DNA of 64,000 bases from Favolaschia claudopus. Its lineage: Eukaryota > Basidiomycota > Agaricomycetes > Agaricales > Mycenaceae. The first letter of the stretch is position 1; each line of letters starts with the position of its first letter. Location of the stretch: NCBI GenBank assembly GCA_037176885.1, contig JAWWNJ010000066.1:186001-250000 (forward strand). The letters are read 5' to 3'. The position numbers and the translations under genes were made by a program. Shown here piece after piece: positions 47,812-59,626 of this stretch. Under the pieces are notes generated by a model. It saw nothing but the letters and a program-made list of their open reading frames with translations. It was not told where the DNA came from and searched no databases.

Positions 47812-49728
47812 CTAGAGAGGAAAAGTCAGAGTGTGATGCATCGGCTGGTGTGCCTTTAACCACAGGTGCTTCAAAGCCCCCGCGAGGGAGAGTCGCTCTT
47901 GGGGATTTGGATTGACCAAATGATCGAGGAGATCGAAGCCTGCGATTGGAATTGAGCAAACATAATTGATTAGGAGGACAACTGACCAGCGGGAGAAAGC
48001 AAGTACGTCTCCAGCAAGTTCCATCGTAAACCAGGCGAAAGGCATTCCATAGTCCGTTTCGAACACCAGGGATCCATAAGAATGAGCCTGCAAACACGAT
48101 CGTAAGTGAGGTTGTCCAGGGTAAGGTGCAGGTCGCGTACATTGAAAATAATATGATTCCGGTGCTAAAAGAATCCGCTAGATAATTCTGTGAAGCGATA
48201 AAGGGTAAGAGAGTCGAACGAGCCAAAATAAACGGGAACCTACGTATCGACGAGGGGCCGCATCAAGCACTTCAGGTGCCGCATATATAACTGTCCCGCA
48301 AAAATTCTGTGAAAGGATCAGTCCAAGTCAGAGGAGAAACTGAGAATAACAGACCTTCATTTCATCTTTGAGACTAGCCAATCCAAAGTCAGCGACTTTG
48401 ATGAACGGTGCCTCCATGTTCTTGTCGAGTAGAAGTATGTTCTGGACGAGGTTCAGAGTGAATTCTGGTACCAGAGACCGATAACAATACCTCTGGCTTG
48501 AGGTCGCGGTGCGTAATCCCCTGAGCGTGGAGGAAAGCCATTGCGTGACACAACTGGTACATGATTTCGCGACAGATGTTCTCCGCTGGAAGATGTGAAT
48601 GGGCAGAATTTAAATCGAAGGGAGTACGACTCACGTATACCTCTTGGGTCTGGACCTTTCGGCCAAAGAGTACGCGTGTCGAATTCCCTGATCATATAGT
48701 TGAGGAGGTCTCCGCCGGGCATGTATTCCAGAACGAGATCTGAGAAAAATATTCAGTGTTACCCAGCCATGCGCCTCCTTGGTTGCGGCTTACATATGAT
48801 GGGCTGAGTTTCGGCGTGGTGCACGGAGGACATTCTGAGAATGTGCGGATGCAAAACTCGTTCCATGACAGAAATCTGGAGACCGGTACATTGAGTAAGT
48901 TGTTTTATTCTCTGAAGAGAATGGATTACCTCTCCAAAGACATTCATCCGAGTGGCAAGCTACAAATGAAGTCAGTTTCGACCAGCGATCAAGACCTCGA
49001 AACACACATAATGCATGGTCTTAATGGCGACAGCTTTATTGGTTTTTTTCTCCGTGGCCAATCGAACGCAGCCGCCTGTGCCTGCACCTAAATACTTGCC
49101 GTACACGTACAGGTCGTCCAAACGGTTGATGTGGTGATTTGTTGAGACGTCAGAAAAAATGAAACCTGGGCCAGAATATGAGTATCGAGATTCAGAATTG
49201 GGATGTAGTCTTACGATGATCATATAGCCCATCATCCTCCTCAATGGCAACAGGAGCACCAAAACCAATTTCGTCCCCGTCCTTCAATCTGTGAGATTTA
49301 CCCTTTTCGACTTGCTGACCGGCGACCTGCGACGAGTTGAACTTTCAGGCAGATTTTGCGAAGTAATAATTATACGGACCCATGTCCCACCAGAAGATGA
49401 ATCTGTTAATGTGATCTCAGAAGCGGCTCCGTTGCGACCGTTCCAAGTGATGGTTGCATGAGCTGCACCTACGAATCAAGGTCAACGATTCAACTACGCG
49501 TTCTGTTCGTATAAGCTGAAAGATTTACTGACTTATATGCGGTCCTGGAAGGATGAGGGTATTCTTGGAAGGGTCCCTGCCCAATTTAGCGGCAGGCGAG
49601 ATGCGCCAAAAGTCGATGCGAAGGAGGTTGGGATTGGATCCTAGAGGAGTGAGATATCCCCAGAGATGCTGGTCGACCTCGTAGTCGCTCTGTTGATGCT
49701 GAGTATTGCGGTGAGTAGATCGAGACAT
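47812..49728 (-). CDS. FHA-domain Ser/Thr kinase, Chk2/Cds1/Rad53 type
   Basis: DNA-damage checkpoint type kinase. An N-terminal FHA domain binds phospho-Thr partners: KLGRDPSKNTLILPG, then HATITWNGRNGAASEITLTD, SSSGGTWV and KGKSHRLKDGDEIGFG. The kinase domain follows: YLGAGTGGCVRLATEK (Gly-rich loop), AVAIKTM (Lys), LEYMPGGDLLNYMI, HRDLKPE, VADFGLASL (DFG), CGTVIYAAPEVL (APE) and a final lobe ending LSLAGALKHLWLKAHQPMHH. Start ATG at 49728 (MSRSTHRNTQHQQ); the N terminus before the FHA is short and has few SQ/TQ sites. About ten introns. The C terminus stops soon after the kinase domain, which is closer to fission-yeast Cds1 than to Rad53 with its second FHA. Confidence 0.86.
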
Positions 49729-50124
49729 GAGAGTGTTGGGTTTTCGAATTCAAGGTGGCACAACAAGTCCCACATAATTTATACCGAGGCCACCAAGCCA
49801 AAGCATTACTGGATATGGAAACAATGCAAGTCAAAGGCGTCGCTTGTTTGTCTTTATTCTAGGTGGCAGGCAGAGTGCGCTTTGAAGGCTTTGAAGCGCT
49901 TTCGAGGTCATCGAGGTCAAAGCGCAAACCAATTACGGCCGGGCCGAAATGAACCGATGTTGTTTGATCAGTTGATTCGCTGAAGCTGAAGCGCTGAGGC
50001 TCGATAGCCAGGTTAACTCTAGAACGGTAACCCGATACAAGAGAGCGAAATCTATTCCAGCATATTCGACTGACACACGATTCGAAATATAGCGAAGACG
50101 ACGTTCAAAAAAAACAGCACACAA
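49729..50124. other. intergenic region, nothing recognised
   Basis: About 400 bases between the FHA-kinase start and the CCT stop. No domain-bearing frame, RNA fold or repeat is seen. Confidence 0.5.
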
Positions 50125-50968
50125 TTAAAAACCAATGCCATATATATCTGGACGAGATTCAGGATCCAGGGTCTCTGAAGGAGACGGTACCGGAGTTCGG
50201 GGTGCTGCACTCGCAACCCCAGTAGTTCGGCGAGTGGGAATGACCATTCCTAAGAAAAGTCAGACTTCGCACGATTACCAGTGGGATTTATTTAAATACC
50301 GCTCTTCTTCAATTCATCGTATCCTTTCAGCCTCAATTTATCGTAAGAAGGGTCAACCTTTAAAAAATTGAGACAAGTCAAGTGAGAAAGAGGGTATGTA
50401 CGGTGGCCCCTTCCTCAACAGCAACGTAGTCTATCTTGAAATTGGCGAGAAATTGCGTATCCAGCGTGCACGGCGCATCGGGAAGCACTTCGTCCACCCA
50501 CCTGCAATGCCGTACCACTTCATACCTCTCCACTTCAGGTGAAGCAGGAGGGCAGCCAAAACGGTGACAACTAGCGTCTGAGAAGACGCCAACCACAAGC
50601 CAGACAGACGGGAACGAAAGTTTGGCCTGCCGCAATTGTAAAGCGTGTCTCAAGGAAGGTCTCAGACGAATTTTCGGTCTAGTCAATATGGGAGGACCGC
50701 ACCTTACACTGAAGGGATCGAAGATACCGTCGACATATACCTTCCTCGTCCTCGTCTGGGATACTGGAGAACAGAGACCCAAAGTATTACGGACGAGGGC
50801 TTGAATATCTTGGGCAGATAGTTGGCAGGTATTGAATGTTTCCCGCGCCGTCTCAGTGGGCGGAGGTTCGGGAATAGTCGAGGTCAGCCCGAGCCGAAGG
50901 TCAGCAATGCTATTTTCCGGGGAAACGATGTCATAGTCAGAATCGTCACTGAGAACAGACGAATCCAT
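50125..50968 (-). CDS. choline-phosphate cytidylyltransferase-like protein, atypical HxGH
   Basis: Four exons with introns of 54, 44 and 50 nt; 231 aa. CCT makes CDP-choline from CTP and phosphocholine, the rate-setting step of phosphatidylcholine synthesis. Family segments: KVYVDGIFDPF, HALQLRQAKLSFPSVWLVVG, VERYEVVRHCRWVDEVLPDA, FLANFKIDYVAVEEGATV, then DPSYDKLRLKGYDELKKSG and PTRRTTGV. With the only splice that keeps frame and spacing (intron 50649-50702) the usual F-H-x-G-H becomes F-S-V-R-H: the first His and the Gly are missing. The protein lacks the long amphipathic lipid-binding tail of canonical CCT. It may be a divergent paralogue with altered activity, or intron 1 may be mis-modelled. 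Confidence 0.78.
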
Positions 50969-51261
50969 GAGAGTGTTAAGAGGGTCTAAAGGTGGGCCTT
51001 GAGGCTACCCGTAGGCCATTGCGTGTTGGCTGGAGCCATCCTGCATCAAGGTGCTGGGAAAGCCTCGGACGCGGTCACCTGATGCGCAGCTTCCGCCAAT
51101 GTTTCGCGTTCTTGTTTTCGAAGGCTTAGTCAAGGCTTAGTACTAGAAATGGTGGACTTGAAAATATATTTTTTTCAACAAGCGTTGTGTTACATAGTAG
51201 TAATTTAAACAGTGAACACGCTGGAAGTACACCACTACATGGAATGATACAGTGCAACGGT
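50969..51261. other. intergenic region, nothing recognised
   Basis: Just under 300 bases between the CCT-like gene start and the P450 stop. AT-rich in the middle; no feature supported. Confidence 0.5.
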
Positions 51262-53355
51262 TTAAATATTTGCACTCATCAGTGCACGAACCTTGTCCGA
51301 CCTCGTCTCGAGACGGTATCCGAACGGCTTGGGACGGCTAAAAGACCCATGAGACAATGATCAGATGAATTGAGGTTGGAGCACAGACCTGAATAGTCCT
51401 GGGGTGTAGGCCACCTCAGGTGTAATCTCCTTCCCAGTCCCATCGAGAGGCTTCAAAATTTTATACGACGCAATGACAGAGGCTGCTACAATCCAGACGG
51501 TGTCCGTCGCGAGAAAGCGGCCAGGGCAGATCCTACAAAAAACTCTATGAGCACGAAAATACGGCCATGAGCAAAGGAACAGACCTGCGACCGAAGCCAT
51601 ACGCAATCTCGGGGAGGGGATTCAGTCCATTCACGCGTTGCGCTTCGCTGAAGCGATCCGGGTTGAAAGCGGTGGGGTCGGGATAACGCTAGAGTAACAA
51701 TACTTGAATGACTCGCGAAGAATATCAAATCATCGAACGTACGGAGGGTTCGTGCAACATCGCCCAGATATTCGCAAGGACCGCCGTGCCTTTCGGCACA
51801 CGGAATCCGCGATAAACATCGTCTTCGGTGAGACGATGTGCGAGGGCTATGTTACCTACAGGGTTCCAACGCAAGCACTCCTGTACCAAACACTCCAAGT
51901 AGGGGAGTTTGGAACGATCGTCAAAAGATGGCAGACGGTCTCCATCAGGGATTGCCGCAGAAATCTCGGCATACGCGCGCTCTTGTATTTCAGGGTGGAT
52001 AACCATGGCAAGGAAAAAGGATAATAGAATGGACAGAGTCTGCAAAGGAAGAATCAGAAAAGTCAGAAAAGAATCAGTGCAGATGGAAAGATCGTGTTAC
52101 AGTGTCAGAGCCTGCAGCATAAGCAGTAGCCGAGACATCTTTAATGAGAGTCTCGACCTCAGGATCTGGCTGTGCTTGGCGGAAGAGCTCTTCCAGCTCA
52201 GATGTTGCAAGGCATGGTTCCGCGGTACCCTGTTCCAAGCGGCGTTTGACCATGTCGAATGGTCGATTCCACATTTCTAAGCCCAACTGACGCCATTTCA
52301 GCCCGTCGCGCTTGAACTTGGCTCCCGGGAACCATGCAGGAACATATTTAACTGCGCAAACATCAGAAACTTACACGGCAGTAGAACGGTAATGGTAACG
52401 CACGGATAGGAATATAGTCGACCAGGAACGTTCCAAAGTTAGCGGACAGTCCGACACCCGCCATGGCCTGATCAGCTAGCTTGACATACTCGTCGCCCTG
52501 CTCGGCGACGTGGTGTCTAATGCCGAATGAGAACTGATTTCCCTTCGTATGGCCAAGAAGATCTCACCCATAGCAAACAGATAGAACGATCGCTGTGGTC
52601 GTTCTGACAGATTCTTTGAGTGATCAGCCCGAACGAATGCGGCCAAGGTACTCACCGCCGGAGGTGATGCAAGAGATTGTCCGGTGTACGTTGAAGGTTA
52701 CGAAGGAGTGTGTGAGCGCTGTCAACGAGTGTGTGATGATATTGTGGGATGGCTTTGGCCTGGAAATGATTATGGAACATGGTGCGGTGTTTCTTGTACC
52801 ATGGCCCGTAGGGCATGCCGGAGAAGAGCCACGAGAAGCCCATACTGCGGCGAAAGCATTGGTTTACAACAAGGTTGCATGAATGAATAACATACACTTC
52901 GGACTGCATCGTCCTAATAGGCCTGGACGAGTAGATCGCGCTCTTCTTGTCAAGAAGATCAAATGCGGCTTCCGCCGAATTGACCACCAACAGAGGATTC
53001 TGGAAGACATTGACAAAAATCACGTCTCCTACAGTTCGCAGAGTATGATGAGCTTGAAACTACAGTATCAAAAATCAAAGAACCGACCGAATTTTTTCTG
53101 CCAGTCAGCAAAGACGAGCCATGCGTATGCTTGCGGCATCTTGACACTGTCCTTCCCGCCGAGGCCGAACCAGGAGATCTTAGGACCAGGGGGTAACGGG
53201 AGTCTCTTTCGGCGGAAGACCAGGAGGTATAGGGTAAGACCACCCCCAACTACGAGGGTGCCAGGAATCGCCCAGGGGGAATCGACATTTATATCCCACT
53301 TGGCCAGAAAGTCCTTGAGCGTGTTGGAGAGGCTTTCCAAAGTGAGGGTCGACAT
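51262..53355 (-). CDS. cytochrome P450 monooxygenase
   Basis: ER-anchored haem monooxygenase. The start at 53355 (MSTLTLESLSNTL) precedes a membrane anchor (IPGTLVVGGGLTLYLLVF) and a proline-rich hinge RKRLPLPPGPK. It continues with AIYSSRPIRTMQSEV and MGFSWLFSGMPYGPWYKKHR (C-helix W-x-x-x-R region), an I-helix AYAAGSDTVT, the ExxR motif in VQECLRWNP, FNPDRFSEAQ, and the haem loop YGFGRRICPGRF, which splicing assembles across an intron. The last exon ends RALMSANI with a stop at 51262. At least eight introns. Family resembles the large mushroom-specific CYP expansions; the substrate is unknown. It lies in a block with a transporter and a hydrolase. Confidence 0.92.
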
Positions 53356-53840
53356 GGGTCGAACAATAATTACAAGATGGCTTGTGTGGGGGGAATAGCG
53401 ATTTAGCGGACATCATAACAAGTTCGGTTTATAAGGTCGCTGATGTGGTTGGTGGAAGTGTTTAGATCAAATATCGCATAGATCTCCGCTTCCGCTTAAC
53501 AGGTCGAGCCGCGCCGAGGACAATTTTCGACCAAGAGCATCATTTGGAGACACATGAATGCGAATGGTCCACGGTATAAGCCTAGTATGGTAATACATAT
53601 CGACGTAGGTATTGACAGTGAAGAGTCTAGCCAGGAAGGCGAGCCTTGAACGAGTTTTTTCTTTGGTATCCAGACCGTGCTACAACGGGCCGCCCAGGAC
53701 GACCTACCCAAACAACAAAAATACTATATACAACTTCTTCCCAGTCACCCTAGGTAAAGGGATGGTTTACAATACGCCTATAGGTCACAAAGCGTGGTCG
53801 TGCTTGTGCGTGCCGTATGTCTAGTAGGCGAAACTGAATG
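53356..53840. other. intergenic region with P450 promoter
   Basis: Tail of the DUF6534 gene to the P450 start. On the minus strand a TATA-like element TTATAAA (53428-53434) lies about 75 bp before the P450 ATG. No other feature seen. Confidence 0.5.
53428..53434 (-). promoter_or_regulatory. TATA-like element of the P450 gene
   Basis: TTATAAA on the minus strand, about 75 bp upstream of the P450 start codon at 53355. Confidence 0.5.
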
Positions 53841-55804
53841 TTAGTATCGGGTCTTGGGCTCATAAGACTGTTGCATTACCGAGTCGAAGTCATCGTATTT
53901 CGAGGGCTCCATGTCCGTATTGATTACTCGTGAGACCTCAATATTGACGGTGTGGTTTGGGTTTCGGTTCGAATGGGTGTGAAACATAATGTCGGAGGCG
54001 GTACTCTTGGTGGGGAGAGTGGGAGTGATACCACGAGAGGAGATGAAGCGAGTGTCCTCTTCGTTGACGCCTTTTCCGTGGGAGACCACGCGGCAGTTGA
54101 GCCTATATTCAAAACATTAGAGGAGCGGGGAACGGATGCGGTGTAACTGACATGAGAAGCCAGCCGTTGATGATAACTGTTGGAGGTTCAGGGATGAATT
54201 GGAATACTTTACACGAGCTGACGACTAACCTCTGCTGGATAGATAATGGAAGATAATCCAGATGTATCTCCTGGGCATCGCGATGAACTAAGAGAGAAGA
54301 AGGAACTGAGAACATCCTCGAAGGAAGTAGATCAAGATGTACCGTCACGAAACAGAGGAGTTGTGCGACTGCTCCAGCCATTCCCGAAGTCAGGAAATTG
54401 GTGGGGTGATCCCAGGCGCTTTATAAAAAGTGAGCCTCTGGCCGTATGAAAGCATACACAATTGACGCACGAAGCTTTGTCATTGTGGCTTCCCGTCTTC
54501 ACGCCGAACATCATATATCCTCCGGTGGAAAGAAGCATTGCTAGGAGTCGGATACCATGGCCGGCAGCGATGACACCCTATCAAGGAGAGCTCAACAAAA
54601 AAGCAAGGGTGCTTAGTACCGAATCATACCTTCATATAGTCTTGCGCGAAGTTAACGAAGAGGGTGTTGTGTAACATGACTGCGCCAGATGCTAGGAGGG
54701 AAATCAGGATACGGAAAGGTCGACTAGAGCATGGAATATGTACCGATTCCGAGAGCACCTCCCGCGACAGCAAGAACAACCTAAGTATGATGTTAACTTC
54801 TGGCGAATTTCTCTGTCAGACCCACGCACAATCAAGGCTGGAAGCACGACAGTTTGGCTGACTGATACGAGCTTCAGAGTCACGTCGAACACCGAACTGA
54901 TAGACAACATACCTTGCCAAATCCGTACAGCATAATATCTAAAAATTCGGGTCAGTTCATGTTGACGGATCACAGATCCTCAACAAACCCTTGTACGATA
55001 GCAACGGCAAGCCCCTGCAAAACTGTCAACAAAGGCTTAAAATTGACAGAAGGTACCTACAGATAATATGACCTCGATCTTCATGAACAAGTTAGCAAAA
55101 CAGCGGGGGGCTGCAACGGGAGCGTACACAGAATGTTCTGTATAGAGTTCAGATGAATTGCAATTGCAGCAAATTTGTACAAAACACACCTTGTGGCCGC
55201 ATCAGGTCCAACAGGGAGAGCGAACAGGGTGACCAGATAGTAATACAGCCTATTCAGGCGTTTAGAGTGGACAGATTCCGATCTCACGGAGAACTTACGC
55301 ATGCGAAGCTGGGATTAGGATCGAGTTAGTTAGAATCGAGGAGATAGTCACAAAGACCTACCGAGAGCAGACATCGCGGTGTCGAGTGCACTTTTTCGCC
55401 GCCACGTTCAAACATCGATCGGAAAATCTGACTGTTTGACCTACCCAATGGCCACGACCTGTTTGTAAAAATGGGAATCAGTGTCAGGCCGGAGTTCAAC
55501 TAAAAACTGGTACACTTACCGCTGCTTGCACTAACCAACTGTCGCTCGGATATCGGGTATAGTAAAAGTAGGACTCTGCATCGAGTTGAATTCATGCTTG
55601 CATGGTCCAGATTCGAACGGCATACGAAAGAATGTGAATCCGAATCCGACAGAGGCGAACGAGTATCTTGGATAGGCTTGAGCCCAAACATAAAGTCCGA
55701 GAGCCAGTTCGAACATACGCAATGAAGATAACACCAAGCGTGTCTTCCAGATGAGACAGAGTCAAGCCAGCAAAGGCGGCGAAAGGGTTGGCCTCCCCAG
55801 ACAT
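53841..55804 (-). CDS. DUF6534 multi-pass membrane protein
   Basis: Typical mushroom DUF6534 protein. The start at 55804 gives MSGEANPFAAFAGLTLSHLE followed by DTLGVIFIA, the signature N terminus. Later exons read YFYYTRYPSDSWLVQA, YYLVTLFALPVG, YAVRIWQG and LPALIVRGSDREI, with several more hydrophobic segments, and a Ser/Thr/Asn-rich cytoplasmic tail ending SVMQQSYEPKTRY at 53841. The family is expanded in agaricomycetes and predicted to have seven membrane helices; function is unknown, though receptor-like roles have been suggested. Many small introns make exact exon borders uncertain. A paralogue lies divergently at 56533. Confidence 0.78.
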
Positions 55805-56532
55805 GATTTCGACTTGAGCGCGAACGCAAGGAAAGGAAGAGATGAGGGTAGAGAAGAGACACTACTCTCGACTTGACCGGTATTTCTTCTGATGGTGATT
55901 GGAAGACCGGGGTCCGGAACTGGGTTGATGAGTTGCGAGTCACAGCATGGACGTGGAGTGGTAAGCTGGTCACCATCGTCGCAACAAGTCCGAGTTGGCG
56001 GGAAAAAGTTCTTCGGCAAAGTTGAGATCGATCTCCCACCTAAACAGCCTAAACAGATCTAATCCCGACTCGCGTGGCGGTGTAATTCTCACGCCAAACC
56101 AAGAAGCCCCATTCGGCACTCAGTCCAGCTCTCACGTTTACAATTCAATTTCGCCTAGACGAATCCGCTGCACACCCATTTTATTCCTCGACTCTGCAGG
56201 CGGTAGGTTCAGTGAGGCGGTCTGAGACAGTCTGAGACTACCTATGCTTCCCTCGGCCGTCGGCAACGGACCTCGCTCCTGGAATTCACCTGAGCGGCAA
56301 TTCACCGAAAAGTGCACATCACATGAAACATAGCGTGGTTCTTTCCATCATGATTTCACCGTATCATCGTGGCTATCGGTGATATGCGCGTGGTGTATCC
56401 AATATTATGCCTCCGTTTCCAGCCCTTCCAGTCTCGGTGGTCCCGGTCAAGTCTCTTTCTTCGAGTCCTTGATCCTCCTCTCTCCTTGCGCAACCACAGA
56501 CATTCCTTTGTACTTCCTCGTCCTGGCCAGCC
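55805..56532. other. divergent promoter region between two DUF6534 genes
   Basis: About 730 bases shared by the two head-to-head DUF6534 genes. Open frames here are short and inconsistent. I see no clear TATA box or repeat. Confidence 0.45.
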
Positions 56533-58432
56533 ATGTCGGAAAAGATTGCTGAAATTGGAGTTCTCTATGCTCCGTTCCTCGGCGTGCGTTATGCCCGCGT
56601 CTACCATGCCATGCAAGTAATTAACCCGACTTTGCAGGGGATGATGGTCGGATGCTTGTAATGGTGCTATACGTTGGTCTGCGCCGATACTCACAATTAC
56701 CTCGACAGCTTGTTCGGCATAACGATCTCGCAGAGTATCATTTACTTCCGCAACTACAAGGATGATTCTCTATTCCTCCGGGCACTGGTCGCGAGCGCCC
56801 TGTATGCGATATTCTTTTTGCTACAATCGTGTGTAGCTCACCTATCTGCAGCCTTATTGACACCTTCCATTTTGTAATGGTTGCCGAGGGCGTTCATAAT
56901 TGGTACTTGTTCTGCAAGCTCCCTCAAAATTACGCTGGCCTAGCTGAATTCCACTGGTATTTATCTACGTATCCGTGAGACGGAGAATGATGCTCATTGC
57001 CTATTTTTCCAGGTCTCTCGGCGTATGTGCAATCTCATTTCTCAGAGTGTGGCTAATCCCGCGTTATCAAGGCCTCGATTCTAGCCACAGTACGTTCGAA
57101 TTAATTATCGCTGTGCCCCAATTTAACTGTGCTACAGTATCTCATCACCAGCATGGTTCAAGCGTGAGTTTCCAGGGTTTGACGTCGAGCCCTCTGCTCA
57201 CTTTGTCTCGAAGTCTGTACATCATGCGAGTATATCTGCGTACGTTCATCTGTCACATCCACCCCACTGCCCTGACATTCTGCAATAGTGAGCAAGAATT
57301 GGATCATTTCGGGTTTCATTGTGAGTCAAATATTCCGTCTATATACTCGCTCGTTACAGATTTCACCAGGGTTTACTGTCTGTTGCTCAATTGGGTATGC
57401 ATGATTCGCTGTTGGCCTTCCTAGCTCTCAAATGTTGGATTCTTCCTTGAACAGCTTTCGGAATTTGTAGGTTCTGTTCATGCATGTCGATACAAATGAT
57501 GCTGATGTTGTTCCAGTCCTCTGGGAGGAACTTTTTGAAACGAACTCTTTGGGCGCTTTGCATGAAACTAGAGGCCAGGTTTGTCTACGTCACTGCATCA
57601 AAACTCAATTAGAGCAGTTCTGACCTCTCACGCCAGATCGGCGGCAGCGTTGAATTGGCAGCGACCACTCTTTGCGATATTGCCATTTCTGCAGCTTTGT
57701 GGTGGTACCTGCACAAAGGCCGGTTCGTCTGCTTTACATCCCTGTGTCCTTCCATCCATCTCACCTTGGCAATTTAACCAGGACTGGCTTTGCCAAGTTA
57801 GTATTTTTATCCATCTTGGAGCGTTGTCTGACTTGCAAACTAGCACCGAGAAAATGATCGACAAGCTCATCCTCTACATGGTCAACCTCGGACTTCTCAC
57901 CAGGTATATTGCATTCGCAACCAACCATGAGCTTTTGATTTGTGTCTAACGTCTAATCACCAGTGTTGCTTCCCTATTGACCCTCATCTTGGTATGATCT
58001 GATCCCGCCCGTTTCTATCACCATCGCCGCTCAACGTCCCAACTCTACACAGTGGCTGGTTATGCCCCACAGCTTCGCCTTCGTCTCTCTCACGTTGATC
58101 CGAAGCAAACGTATGTCTTTGCACCTTTCCCATTCAAACCGTTAACCATCCGTGTTCAAAAGTGTATTGCAATGCCATGCTTGTGACGTGCGTCGTGTTA
58201 TGGATCTCCGCCTTTCTCTGATAGAACTGACTCGTCTTGTGCAGCCTGAACTACCGTCAGACCGTTCGGACAGCGCTTCACGGCGGCACCACTCAACAGA
58301 CAACTGGCAGATATTTCCAGGGTGAGGATTCTTGGCTTTCATCTCGAGTTCAGACACTTTAACTCGTAAGCAGACATTGATCAAGTTGAGATGGATTCGA
58401 AGGTCTACAAAAGTTCAAATTCAAGGCACTAA
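56533..58432 (+). CDS. DUF6534 multi-pass membrane protein (second copy)
   Basis: The start at 56533 gives MSEKIAEIGVLYAPFLG. Two short introns then assemble GMMVGCFLFGITISQSIIYF and RNYKDDSLFLRALVASALY, the first two helices of the family. Next come DTFHFVMVAEGVHNWYLFCK, SLYIMRVYLLSKNWIISGFI, ALIRSKR-type and YCNAMLVTLNYRQTVRTALH segments. The last intron joins GRYFQ to DIDQVEMDSKVYKSS, with a TAA at 58430. This is the DUF6534 plan with a short polar tail. It differs clearly from the copy at 53841, so the pair is not a recent tandem duplicate. Exons in the middle (57.0-58.0 kb) are approximate. Confidence 0.75.
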
Positions 58433-59626
58433 GCTCAGAGAGTTCCGTGTTGTTGTATATAACTCTGTCATTTTATATCCAGTTGTTTGGCCATTGCGCT
58501 TGATTTACCCACCAATGTATTGTGTTGTGCTTTATTCCTGAAGCAACTTTCAGTCTCATTTTGGCCGCAGAAAACATATCCCAAGGCATGCCGCCTCGGC
58601 GTCTCCGAAATCCTGACCCAGTTCTGGATGACTGCAATCGGAACACCGGGAAACTACCGGGAACATCATCCAGTACAAATCCTCATCCAACCTTCCTGCC
58701 GATTTGTTCATCACTGCGAGAAAGAAGCACCGAAGCACCAATATATTGATGTTCCGACAAGTACGTACTTATAGTAGGGTAGGCTTGTACGGAAGTTGTA
58801 ATTAAACAATCCACCAGCGACTCGAGCGGGGAAACCGAGTCCGAGAACTTGTGGAGCATCTGAATATGAGAGGCTTCTCTAGGCTTCCATTTATTAAGAT
58901 TATCTTTGGAAAAATAAGCGAAGAACAGTTCTGAGCAGTGAAAGCCCTTGAAAGCCTGAGCTCTCGACTGTCCGAAACTTTATTCAGTAGGGTAGGATTA
59001 CGCGAACGGCATGGTCTCGAATTCACTGTTCTCTCTCGCTCGCGAGACCAAGATTCGCCCCGAGACTCATAGCAGCTACGCTTAACAAACGTTGTATCTT
59101 AGAAGAAGCAAAGAAGCCAGGGATTAGTAATAACCTTTGAATCCTCGCAATTTTCTCATTCGAATTCTACGACAGAGTGAAACTCAACTGGAACCCGGAG
59201 TCGGAACTCCTGGCGACGACCATGCTCCGCTCCGTCGCAAACCTCGCTTCAAAAATTTGAAAAATGAATTTGGTCCCGTTCCATGGAGGCCATGTGCCGT
59301 CGTCGTCGTACCACGAGTCCACGACAGAGTACGCGTCGTCAAGGTGGAAAAACTCAAATAGACTCAAAATCCTGATGGCGCATGTTTACTCGAATATGTC
59401 CCGGCAGATCGCGGTCGATCGCGCCGGGCGGGCAGGCAGCAGAAATTCTGAAATTGAGCGAGGCTTCGAACGACAAAATACATGCGAAAGTCAAATGATT
59501 GTATGAGCGACAGGGTGCAAAAGAAGGTGGGATATACATGTCTACGATGAGAGGTATTCGCGCTGGCGAGCGCATATGGGTGTTGGATACAACTTGAAAA
59601 GAGTGGAAAGAGTGTAAGAAAGTCTT
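58433..59626. other. intergenic region with one weak coding candidate
   Basis: About 1.2 kb between the DUF6534 gene and the MFS transporter. On the minus strand an open stretch at about 59167-59370 encodes FHLDDAYSVVDSWYDDDGTW and PPWNGTKFIFQIF, which looks coding in composition. It has no ATG and no recognised family, so I do not call a gene. Confidence 0.35.

Noticed and set aside
54425..54432. TATAAAA-like string
   Set aside because: It falls inside the DUF6534 gene (coding for FIKRLG on the minus strand), not in a promoter position.
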